Below, piece by piece: positions 1 through 6,954 of a stretch of 11,715 nt of DNA. This DNA comes from Bdellovibrionales bacterium (GTDB lineage Bacteria > Bdellovibrionota > JAFGOL01), in NCBI GenBank assembly GCA_022710165.1, contig JAKLHL010000029.1:1-11715 (forward strand). Reading direction: 5' to 3'. Each line of letters begins with the position of its first letter. Position 1 is the first letter of the stretch. The notes under the pieces were generated by a model that was given only the letters and a program-made list of their open reading frames with translations, was not told where the DNA came from and searched no databases. A program made the position numbers and the translations under genes.

Positions 1-1
1 A

Positions 2-1048
2 GAGCTAAAGAAAGGCAGGGCGGGTTTTATATCTGCGAACGAGGTAAAGATAGGCGACGAGACCATTAAGTTCAATAAGGCCATTGTCGCGACGGGTTCA
101 AGATCGATAATGCCAAAAGCGCTTTTTGTTGACGGTTTCACAGTGGATAGCACTTATGTTCTTGAGCATCCTGAACTTGGCAAGAACGTCGCTATAATAG
201 GCGGCGGGGTCATAGGCTGTGAGCTTGCTTTTGTCCTTAACTCAATGGGTATGAACATAACCATAGTCGAGAAATTAAAGGGCATCATACCTACAGAGGA
301 TAGGGACTGCGTAAGGTACGTAGAGACCTCTTTAAAGAACAAAGGTGTTAAGGTCCTCTGTGATATTTCTGTAGACAAGATAGAGAAGGGAAAATTGCAC
401 CTTTCTAATGGAGAGGTAATAGAGGCTGACACTTGTGTTGTGGCGGTCGGCAGAGGCCCGAACACAGAAGGTCTTGACCCTGAGAAGGCAGGCGTAAAGA
501 AAGGAGAAAAAGGTGAGATCACCGTCAGTGATGAGTTCCTGACCAGCAATCCGAACATATATGCAGTAGGCGATGTCACAGGCTCCATACAGCTGGCACA
601 TTATGCCTCTGCCTGTGCACTCAGCGTAGTAGCAAAGATAGCAGGAAAGGCAAAAGGCCATAATCTTAAGGTAGTGCCAAGGGTCACTTATTCAATACCT
701 GAACTTGCCTCTGTAGGGATAACAGAGACCCAAGCAAAAGAGCAGGGGCTTAACTATGGTGTAGGAAGGTTCGCTTATGCCGCCATGGGTAAGGCAATAG
801 CGATGGGAGAGACCGAAGGCATAGTAAAGGTGCTTACTGACCAAGGCGACAAGATAATAGGTGCTGCCGTAGTAGGAAAGGATGCAGATAATTTGATAGT
901 GCCCTTTACGATCGCAATGTCTCTTGGGCTTACAGCGTCTCAGTTGACTGAGGCAATATATCCTCATCCAACTCTTTCAGAGATGATACTTGAGGCCTGC
1001 GAGGACGTACACGGTAAAGCCATACACAAAGGAAGGAAAAGGAATTGA
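2..1048 (+). CDS. lpdA: Dihydrolipoamide dehydrogenase (E3), 5'-truncated by the window edge
   Basis: Class I pyridine-nucleotide disulfide oxidoreductase that uses FAD and NAD+ to reoxidise dihydrolipoyl groups of 2-oxoacid dehydrogenase complexes or the glycine cleavage system. The frame is open from base 2; the ATG at 110 is internal, lying just after an ATGSR-type FAD-domain segment (codons near 92-106), so the true start and the redox CxxxxC are left of the window. Visible in order: the NAD-binding GGGVIGCE loop (about 200-223) followed by a strand ending in Glu, the second FAD motif YAVGDVTG (about 560-583), and the dimerisation domain ending in HPTLSE (about 967-984), which carries the His-Glu pair of the family active site. 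The HPTLSEMILEA ending favours Lpd over mercuric or glutathione reductase. The stop overlaps the next gene's TTG start by four bases (TTGA). No lipoyl or E1/E2 gene is visible, so the parent complex is unknown. Confidence 0.93.
   Translation, partial: ELKKGRAGFISANEVKIGDETIKFNKAIVATGSRSIMPKALFVDGFTVDSTYVLEHPELGKNVAIIGGGVIGCELAFVLNSMGMNITIVEKLKGIIPTEDRDCVRYVETSLKNKGVKVLCDISVDKIEKGKLHLSNGEVIEADTCVVAVGRGPNTEGLDPEKAGVKKGEKGEITVSDEFLTSNPNIYAVGDVTGSIQLAHYASACALSVVAKIAGKAKGHNLKVVPRVTYSIPELASVGITETQAKEQGLNYGVGRFAYAAMGKAIAMGETEGIVKVLTDQGDKIIGAAVVGKDADNLIVPFTIAMSLGLTASQLTEAIYPHPTLSEMILEACEDVHGKAIHKGRKRN
1031..1036 (+). promoter_or_regulatory. Ribosome binding site for the TTG start at 1045
   Basis: GGAAGG lies inside the last codons of the dehydrogenase gene, 8 bases before TTG 1045. 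It supports the unusual TTG start and re-initiation at the TTGA stop/start overlap. Confidence 0.5.
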
Positions 1049-2427
1049 GGACTGAATTAGTTAACACACTGCTTAAGGCAGGAATAATCAACGAAGAAGC
1101 TGTTTTGGAGGCCATGGAACATAATATGGGCTCTTCCCTGGTGGAAAGGCTCTTAGACCTTGGTTATGGCAGCGAGCAGGATGTCTATAAAATAATAAAG
1201 AACAAGTTGAAACTGGAAGTGGTAGGCCCTGACGATATAGCTAACATAGATCCTAGGGTCTTTAAGATAGTCCCAAGGGGCCTTGTCGAGAGGCATCACA
1301 TACTGCCTTTCTACGCCGACAGCACCAATATACATGTGGCAGTTATAGACCCGACGCAGGATTCCTGCATGAACGAGCTTTGTTTTTTCAGTCACTTAAG
1401 GGTAATGCCTTATGGCATTTTAGCGAGTGATCTTACAAAGGCGCTCAATAAATATTATCAGCTTGGATTGCCGGAAGAGTTCAGGCATAAAAAAGCCCTA
1501 AAGAAGGAGGGTGAGATGCCAAAAGATATACCTTTGCCTCCGCCTAATTTCCCTCTGCCAGGTAAGAAACCAAATGGTATCCCTACGAGCATACCAAATA
1601 CACCTCCGCCGCCGGAAGGACTTCCGCCGCTGCCGAACATAAAAGCTGAGTCACCAAAGCCTGCAGAACCGCCAAGGGTAGAAGAACCACCAACAAGGAC
1701 AGAAGAAGTACCAATGCCAGAGCAGCCAAAAGAAGAAGTAGAAGTAAAAGAAGAATTAATAGAAGAGATAAAGATCGAGCCTGTAATGGAGGAAGAACCA
1801 AAGATACCTGAATCAAAATCCGTATTAAGTGATGACATAGGTGTTTTTGATATAGGTGAAGATGCGGAGTTCAGGGACATAAGCAGCAGCGATATAAAAC
1901 TTGAACCGATTTTGACAGCTCCGCCTGTAGATGAAACACAAGTGAGCGAGGTAAGTGATGACAATATAATGCCTTCGCAGGAACTGGACGTTTCCGCTAT
2001 AAGCTCTTCCAGCGAAAAGGACGCTATATTAAATGCTGTGACACAGGCCCTAAAGACCATATCAAAGAGTGCTTTGGTGCTTTTTGTGAAAGAGGACGAC
2101 ATGGTGGCAGTTCTGGGCTTTGGAGAGCATATAGATGGTAATTTCGATGATTACAAGATAAGCCTTTCAGCCCCTAATATGTTCCAATGGGTTTTCCAGA
2201 ACAAGGCTGAACTTTCAGGTCTCCCTCAAAGCGGTTATTTGAACGACGTGTTCTTTAAGCGCTTTGGCGGTTTTGTTCCTGAAAAGATAGCAATAGTACC
2301 ATCAGTTATAGAGGGTGAGGTCGTTGCGGCCATATACTGCGAAGACCCTTCATCTATAGACGATATGAAAAAAGTAGCTGAGGCCATGGCTGGATCTTTT
2401 CACAGACTGCTTGATCTTATATGGTAA
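1045..2427 (+). CDS. GspE/MshE N-terminal-domain protein with Pro/Glu linker and probable GAF-like C-terminal domain
   Basis: 460 aa, function unknown. Residues 1-145 resemble the N-terminal domain of type II secretion/type IV pilus ATPases (GspE_N/MshEN): two helical repeats of the LLxAGIINEE kind, then a segment with P-x-x-x-x-x-x-x-ILPF, a VAVIDPT stretch and a closing ALNKYYQLG. Residues about 150-320 are disordered by composition: first Pro-rich (PPPNFPLPG, NTPPPPEG), then acidic (Glu/Val/Lys runs). Residues about 321-460 look like a compact alpha/beta sensor domain, GAF-like by pattern (long helix, two hydrophobic strands, VVAAIYCED strand, C-terminal helix); that call is inference. There is no Walker A motif, so it is not a secretion ATPase. 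The first-position Arg of the c-di-GMP-binding repeat appears replaced (Glu4 in repeat 1, Ser in repeat 2), so nucleotide binding is doubtful. No signal peptide or membrane segment, so probably cytoplasmic. The TTG start is chosen for its SD and four-base overlap. It overlaps mtaB by seven bases. Confidence 0.8.
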   Translation: MRTELVNTLLKAGIINEEAVLEAMEHNMGSSLVERLLDLGYGSEQDVYKIIKNKLKLEVVGPDDIANIDPRVFKIVPRGLVERHHILPFYADSTNIHVAVIDPTQDSCMNELCFFSHLRVMPYGILASDLTKALNKYYQLGLPEEFRHKKALKKEGEMPKDIPLPPPNFPLPGKKPNGIPTSIPNTPPPPEGLPPLPNIKAESPKPAEPPRVEEPPTRTEEVPMPEQPKEEVEVKEELIEEIKIEPVMEEEPKIPESKSVLSDDIGVFDIGEDAEFRDISSSDIKLEPILTAPPVDETQVSEVSDDNIMPSQELDVSAISSSSEKDAILNAVTQALKTISKSALVLFVKEDDMVAVLGFGEHIDGNFDDYKISLSAPNMFQWVFQNKAELSGLPQSGYLNDVFFKRFGGFVPEKIAIVPSVIEGEVVAAIYCEDPSSIDDMKKVAEAMAGSFHRLLDLIW

Positions 2428-3662
2428 AGGTCTCGTTCCATACTTTCGGTTGTAAATGCAACCTTTCTGATACCAACGATATGGCCCTTTCTTTGCTTGA
2501 AAAGGGACCCTTCTTGATACTGGACGGAGAACTTAAGGCGGACATCCATGTTATCAACACCTGTGCAGTTACAGCGTCTGCTGAAGCGCAGGCCAGGAAC
2601 CTTGTGAGGAAGCTCGACAAGAATAACAGCTCATCGATAATATTGGTCTCAGGTTGCTCTAATAGAAATCAGCAAAGTTCATATGAGGACCTGTTCAAGA
2701 CCCTTTCCATGCAGAACAAGTATTCAGCCTTTGATAATCTCAAGCAGGATATTTGCAAAGTGGTGTCGAGTTTTATTGATATTGGACCTCTAGATAATGC
2801 TAAGAGTACAGCCAGCAGCGTCTTTAGGACAAGGGCCTTTGTTAAGGTACAGGACGGCTGTGAGAGTTTCTGCTCTTACTGCATAGTGCCTTTTGTGAGG
2901 GGGAAAGAACAAAGCCGGCCTAAGGACAAGATAATAGAAGAGATAAACAGGCTTTACAGCGAGGGAATAAAAGAGATAGTCCTCACAGGTATAAATGTAG
3001 GCTCTTTCAAAGGCGGGCTTGAGCCTCTGCTGGAAGAGATACTTTCTGCTACCAAGATGCCAAGGATAAGACTTTCCAGCCTCAGACCATCCAAACTAAG
3101 TCCTCGGCTTATAGAATTGATGCAGGAAAAGAGGATTTGCCCGCACCTTCACGTTTCTCTGCAAAGCGGTTCAGACAAAGTCTTGAAATTGATGAATAGG
3201 AACGACTACACAGTGTCTGATTTTAAGAGCTCCTCAAAGGCTTATTTTGAGGCCTTAAAGGGACGTTCTCCTTTTATGGCCGCAGATGTAATAGTGGGTT
3301 TTCCCGGCGAGGATAAGGAAGATTTTGAACAGACCTATTCTGCTATAAGGGATTCGCAGCTTAACAAACTTCATGTTTTCATATTCAGCCCAAGGCCTGG
3401 CACCAAGGCCTTTGGGATGAAGACAGAGGTCTTGCCAGCTGAGTCAAAAAGAAGGAGCCAGCTTTTACTGGACCTTTCAAGGAAAAAGTACCTTGCTTCC
3501 CTGAACTCAATGGTTGGGAAGAGTATAGAAGTTTTATGGGAAGATAATTCAACAGGCCACAGCGAGAATTACTATCCTGTGATAGGCCAGGGAAAAAAGA
3601 ACACTCTTGAACAAAAGATCGTGCTTGATATTGATGAAGAGAACGAGGTCCTTATCGTTTAG
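2421..3662 (+). CDS. mtaB: tRNA t6A37 methylthiotransferase MtaB (radical SAM)
   Basis: 413 aa, the normal length. MtaB-family enzymes add a methylthio group to N6-threonylcarbamoyladenosine at tRNA position 37 (ms2t6A) using S-adenosylmethionine and two 4Fe-4S clusters. The N-terminal UPF0004 domain shows three cluster Cys: C11 (TFGCKCN), C48 (NTCAV) and C79 (SGCSN). The radical-SAM CxxxCxxC is C147/C151/C154, followed by FVRGKEQSRP. The core continues through LTGINVG, LRPSKLSP, HVSLQSGSD and IVGFPGE, and the last 60 residues (GKSIEVLWED onward) fit a TRAM RNA-binding domain. The GCKxN signature favours MtaB over MiaB or RimO; a second Cys (C13) sits where many relatives have Val. ATG 2421 is required because the next Met (21) lies past C11. 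No clear SD precedes it, so translation probably depends on coupling to the upstream gene, whose end it overlaps by seven bases. Confidence 0.93.
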   Translation: MVKVSFHTFGCKCNLSDTNDMALSLLEKGPFLILDGELKADIHVINTCAVTASAEAQARNLVRKLDKNNSSSIILVSGCSNRNQQSSYEDLFKTLSMQNKYSAFDNLKQDICKVVSSFIDIGPLDNAKSTASSVFRTRAFVKVQDGCESFCSYCIVPFVRGKEQSRPKDKIIEEINRLYSEGIKEIVLTGINVGSFKGGLEPLLEEILSATKMPRIRLSSLRPSKLSPRLIELMQEKRICPHLHVSLQSGSDKVLKLMNRNDYTVSDFKSSSKAYFEALKGRSPFMAADVIVGFPGEDKEDFEQTYSAIRDSQLNKLHVFIFSPRPGTKAFGMKTEVLPAESKRRSQLLLDLSRKKYLASLNSMVGKSIEVLWEDNSTGHSENYYPVIGQGKKNTLEQKIVLDIDEENEVLIV

Positions 3663-5686
3663 AACCTTGCAAGGTAGAGCTCAAGGTCCTTGTCCCCGCT
3701 TTTAAGCGAGAGCTTTTTCTTTGTAACAGCCTCAAAGAATTTCTTTAGATAAGGGTTGTAGTAAAGACCAAGCCTTATTGCCTTGTTGTCCAGTAAGTTC
3801 AGCCTGAGCGTGTCTCCCTTTTTGCATTTGTCAGCCCTGTGAACAAGCATGGTCTTTACAGGCGTCATTAAGTACATAAGTATTTTTCTTTTCATGGAAA
3901 TTGGGATTATTCCCTTTTCCCTTAGCATTGCAGCAGTGCTTATTATATCTATCCCGGTAGGGCACATTACTGCACACTTTGTGCACAGCCTGCACCTTTC
4001 TATGTACATTACAGCCTCTTTGTATTCATCTTTGCCTATAAGGCCGCTCACTATCGCCCTTAAAAGGTTGGCCCTTCCTCTTGCCTTGAGGCCCTCATCA
4101 TTTTTATGGTTGTTCAAGGAGCTGCAAAAATTAAGGCAGTCGTTACACCCGTGGCATTTCTCTATTTCGTTAAGGGTGTGAGGGTCAAGATTGTGTATAG
4201 GATCGAAGATATACCTGTTGCCAACTACAATTGCTTCTTTGACGCTGACTATCTTGTCAGGGTTAAGTATGAAATCGGGATCGAATACTTTTTTTATCTT
4301 AACAAAGAAAGCGTGCAGGTCTGGATCGAACCTTTTTATGTAAGGGGTCCTTAATAGACCATCGCCGTGTTCACCGGCTATGGTGCCGTTAAGCTTTTTT
4401 ACGAGAGAGTAGGTCTTTTCTGAGACTGAATCTATTACCTCAAGGAAGTCTGGGTCTCTGGTGTCTATTTTTGGATTTATATGGAAATGCCCTGAACCTA
4501 TATGACCAAAGAAAGCTGTAGGAAGTCCAAAGCTGTCCAATATTTTTTTCTCTTCCCTGTAGAACTCAGAAATACTTTCAACAGGCACAGCTATATCCTC
4601 TATGAACCTTAGGGTCCTGCTGCTTCCCTCTATGCGGTTAAGGATGGAGCTTGCGGATCTTCTCATCCACCAGAGCTTTTTCCGCTTTTCCTGGTCGTGG
4701 GAGGCATCTATCTTTAAGGCGATATAAGAGAGGACTTTCTTTAACTCATTTAGCGATGCTCTTACCTCGTCAACTTCACCGTCTATCTCAAAGATAAGGC
4801 CGGCCTTTATCCCTTCAGAGAAGTAATCCCTGATATCTGCAAAATGTTTTCGGCTCGTCTCTATAAGCTCCTTGTCCAGAAGTTCTATAGCAGATATCCT
4901 ACTTATCTTGTTGGAAAGTGTTACGGCCTCTAAGGCCCTTTCTAACTCGCTGAACAGAGCAAGGATGGTAGCCCTCTCTTTTGGCAGGGATATAAGCTTT
5001 AGGCGTATCTTTGTTATTATGCAGAGGGTGCCTTCGCTGCCCACTATCAGCCTTGTGAGCATTTCAGGCCCGTAAAGAGAAAAGGTCTCTTTGATGTTAT
5101 ATCCAGAGGAATCCTTAAGCGTCTTAGGTACTTTATCAAAAAGCCTTACGGCCTCTGGCCTAAGTTCATCGAGGGCATCAAGATAACTTTTGGTGCCTTC
5201 ACCCGTTATTGTAGAGAAAAAGTTCCCATCAGCAAAGTAGCCTTCAAGGCCGATAACGTAGTCTTTTGTGTCGCCATACATGTATGAATGTATCCCAGAG
5301 GAATTGTTAGAGACCATTCCGCCCACTGAACATACTTCAGCGCTTGAGGGGTCTACGGGCATGAAAAGACCAAGTGGTCTTAAGGTCTCGTTAAGCTTTC
5401 CTAATACTATTCCTGGTTCAATATCAACGTAGTTATCTTTTATCTCAATGATGCCGTCCATGTTCCTTGAAAAATCCATGAGAATGCCTTCCCCAAGGCT
5501 TTGTCCTGCAGTGGATGTACCGCAGCCTCTTGCATGAACTGTTAAATGTTCCTGTTTAGCGTTCTTTATAGCCTTTTTTACGTCTTCTTTTTCTTTTGGA
5601 CAGATGACCTTGGCTGGTAGAACTTCGAACATTGAAATGTCCGTTGAATGTAATATCCTTTGTACCTTTGAGATGTTCTTAGTCAT
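3659..5686 (-). CDS. FAD-linked oxidase (GlcD/D-lactate dehydrogenase type) fused to a 2x[4Fe-4S] domain
   Basis: 675 aa. Expected to oxidise a 2-hydroxy acid (D-lactate, glycolate or similar) at FAD and pass electrons through iron-sulfur clusters; the substrate cannot be read from sequence. Residues about 25-235 are a PCMH-type FAD domain (ARGCGTSTAGQ near 52-62, PVDPSSAEVCSVGGMVSNNSSG near 110-131). Residues about 235-480 are FAD-oxidase C-terminal, with GHIGSGHFH at 394-402 and GEHGDG at 438-443, ending FILNPDKIV. The ferredoxin-like part has C511/C514/C517/C521 and C565/C568/C571/C575-Pro. The two clusters and the GHxxSGxxH variant point to the large YdiJ/Dld-II-like fusions, but those usually continue with a Cys-rich CCG domain and reach 900-1000 aa; here only about 95 basic residues follow, with no CCG repeat. 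A GGGAG sequence precedes ATG 5686. It is the last gene of the minus operon, three bases after its neighbour, and its stop overlaps the mtaB stop by four bases. Confidence 0.85.
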   Translation of the reverse strand: MTKNISKVQRILHSTDISMFEVLPAKVICPKEKEDVKKAIKNAKQEHLTVHARGCGTSTAGQSLGEGILMDFSRNMDGIIEIKDNYVDIEPGIVLGKLNETLRPLGLFMPVDPSSAEVCSVGGMVSNNSSGIHSYMYGDTKDYVIGLEGYFADGNFFSTITGEGTKSYLDALDELRPEAVRLFDKVPKTLKDSSGYNIKETFSLYGPEMLTRLIVGSEGTLCIITKIRLKLISLPKERATILALFSELERALEAVTLSNKISRISAIELLDKELIETSRKHFADIRDYFSEGIKAGLIFEIDGEVDEVRASLNELKKVLSYIALKIDASHDQEKRKKLWWMRRSASSILNRIEGSSRTLRFIEDIAVPVESISEFYREEKKILDSFGLPTAFFGHIGSGHFHINPKIDTRDPDFLEVIDSVSEKTYSLVKKLNGTIAGEHGDGLLRTPYIKRFDPDLHAFFVKIKKVFDPDFILNPDKIVSVKEAIVVGNRYIFDPIHNLDPHTLNEIEKCHGCNDCLNFCSSLNNHKNDEGLKARGRANLLRAIVSGLIGKDEYKEAVMYIERCRLCTKCAVMCPTGIDIISTAAMLREKGIIPISMKRKILMYLMTPVKTMLVHRADKCKKGDTLRLNLLDNKAIRLGLYYNPYLKKFFEAVTKKKLSLKSGDKDLELYLARF

Positions 5687-5689
5687 TAT

Positions 5690-6178
5690 CTAGCTCCCAA
5701 AGTACGCCCAGCAAAAAAAGGAGCCTACAAAAATGAGGAGTTCAAATATGAAGTAAGAGGCAAGGCTTGATCTTATCTTTTGTGACCTAAGCTCAAAGAG
5801 GTAGTTAGATATCTTTGATACAGCCTCTAATATGGTGTAACGCTGATGCCTTATGCAAAGGTATAGTATGCAGAGGAGGCTGATAAGCATGTAGAGGATA
5901 GACCTTGCGGGTGTCATATTAAATGTCTTTATTATGAGTATCAAAGGAAGTCCTATGCCTGCGATGGGAATGGCCACCAGAAGTAGTATCATCATGTTCA
6001 GGAAGGCCTTTTCTGTGGCTTTCTTTTTGTAGCTTAGTGACAGCACAAGGAGCACGAAAAAATAGGACCACCAGAGCGCCAGAGGGGCCTTGAAACCGTG
6101 AGACAACGATGCTGTTATTACAGCAAGGTTCATGAATATTATGATAAGTATGAAAGACCTTAAAGTATACGATCTCAT
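5690..6178 (-). CDS. Small hydrophobic membrane protein, unrecognised
   Basis: 162 aa; I do not recognise a family. Five hydrophobic stretches are visible at about residues 8-26, 34-50, 58-83, 94-110 and 143-160. The third is long (26 residues with an internal GIGLP) and could be one long helix or a hairpin. A short polar segment (about 111-140, RHQRYTILEAV...RSQKIRSS) separates the last two, and positive charge clusters (KKK at 51-53) suggest that loop faces the cytoplasm. No catalytic motif and no signal-peptidase site are visible. Its ATG overlaps the preceding synthase stop as ATGA (four bases), and the next gene starts three bases after its stop, so it is translated as part of the operon even though no good SD is present. 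The overlaps and typical codon use argue that it is a real gene. Whether it works with the downstream oxidoreductase as a membrane anchor is only a positional guess. Confidence 0.75.
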   Translation of the reverse strand: MRSYTLRSFILIIIFMNLAVITASLSHGFKAPLALWWSYFFVLLVLSLSYKKKATEKAFLNMMILLLVAIPIAGIGLPLILIIKTFNMTPARSILYMLISLLCILYLCIRHQRYTILEAVSKISNYLFELRSQKIRSSLASYFIFELLIFVGSFFCWAYFGS

Positions 6179-6954
6179 CTTTTGATCTGCACTAGATCAA
6201 AAATAGCTTTAATTTCATCTCTGGAGAGTTCCCTGAACCTTCCTTTTGGCGGTATACCGCTAGATACAGGTCCGTAGGCTATACGTTTAAGACGTGCTAC
6301 CTCTGAATCCATGGCCTCCACTATCTTTCTTACCTCGCGATTCCTTCCTTCACCTATCTCTATCTCGAACCAGGAGGCGTTCGACGTGTGACGTATGTTG
6401 CTTATCTTTATGTCCTTTATCATAGCTCCGTCAACATAGACGCCGCTCCTTTGAACTTTCTCTATCCTGTCTGCAGGTATGCCTCCCTTGGTCCTGACAA
6501 GGTAGGTCCTCTTTACGCCGTATTTTGGGTGTGTAAGCCTGTGGAGTACTTCTCCGTCGTTGGTGAAGATAAGGATGCCTTCCGTGTTGTAATCCAGACG
6601 TCCAACAGGCAGTAGCCTTCTTATGTTCCTGGGCATAAGGTCCATCACTATGGGGCGGCCCTCTGGGTCATTCAGCGACGTTATATATCCCGCAGGTTTG
6701 TTTAGCACAAGGTAACTGTATCTTTCAGTCTTGGACAGTACGAGTACCTTGCCGTTCACTTTTATTGAATCTTGATAAGGATCAGCCTTGGTGCCGAGCT
6801 CTTTTACTATCCTACCGTTAAGCGAGACTTTTCCCTCAAGGATCAGCTCTTCAGCCTTCCTTCTGGAACACAAGCCCGTTGAGGCTATCAATTTTTGAAG
6901 TCTTTCAGTCGCTGGAGACTGGCTCTTCGTAATTTTTTTCTCTTTGTGTTGCAT
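6175..6954 (-). CDS. rluB: Pseudouridine synthase, RsuA/RluB/E/F family (probable 23S rRNA RluB)
   Basis: Isomerises a specific uridine in rRNA to pseudouridine; RluB acts on 23S rRNA near position 2605 in E. coli. From ATG 6954 the protein is 259 aa. An S4 RNA-binding domain comes first (about residues 17-65, RLQKLIASTGLCSRRKAE), then the catalytic domain with LNKPAGY (about 84-90) and GRLDYNTEG, whose Asp (about 121) is the family nucleophile. HRLTHPKYGVKRTY and EGRNREVRKIVEA are also typical. Start choice is uncertain: the frame is open to a TTG at 6975 and an ATG at 6969, but those have no properly spaced SD, while ATG 6954 has AGGA three bases upstream. Any of the three overlaps the scpB 3' end, by 48 bases with the chosen start. 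The rluB symbol rests on length and on the scpA-scpB context, which is common for this enzyme in many bacteria; RsuA or RluE/F specificity is not excluded. Confidence 0.88.
   Translation of the reverse strand: MQHKEKKITKSQSPATERLQKLIASTGLCSRRKAEELILEGKVSLNGRIVKELGTKADPYQDSIKVNGKVLVLSKTERYSYLVLNKPAGYITSLNDPEGRPIVMDLMPRNIRRLLPVGRLDYNTEGILIFTNDGEVLHRLTHPKYGVKRTYLVRTKGGIPADRIEKVQRSGVYVDGAMIKDIKISNIRHTSNASWFEIEIGEGRNREVRKIVEAMDSEVARLKRIAYGPVSSGIPPKGRFRELSRDEIKAIFDLVQIKR

Noticed and set aside
110..1048. Treating ATG 110 as the true start of the dehydrogenase
   Set aside because: The frame is open upstream to base 2 and encodes family sequence ending in an ATGSR-type FAD motif, so ATG 110 is internal.
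1583..1816. Minus-strand Leu-rich frame that looks like a membrane segment
   Set aside because: Leu codons arise from the complement of GAA/CAG/AAG-rich linker codons; not a credible membrane protein.
1458..2102. Long minus-strand open frame (214 codons), Ser/Gly-rich
   Set aside because: It is the exact complement of the Pro/Glu-rich linker of the GspE_N-domain gene; low complexity explains the lack of stops, and it has no domain or SD support.
3664..3675. Perfect palindrome ACCTTGCAAGGT just after the convergent stops
   Set aside because: It has no loop to form an RNA hairpin, no repeat elsewhere that I saw, and lies in coding sequence; 12 bases is within chance for this length.
3697..3720. 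CGCT-TTTA-AGCG hairpin followed by a T-rich run, a possible + strand terminator for mtaB
   Set aside because: The stem is only four to five pairs, the T run is separated by GAGAGC, and it is inside the oxidoreductase coding sequence; too weak to annotate.
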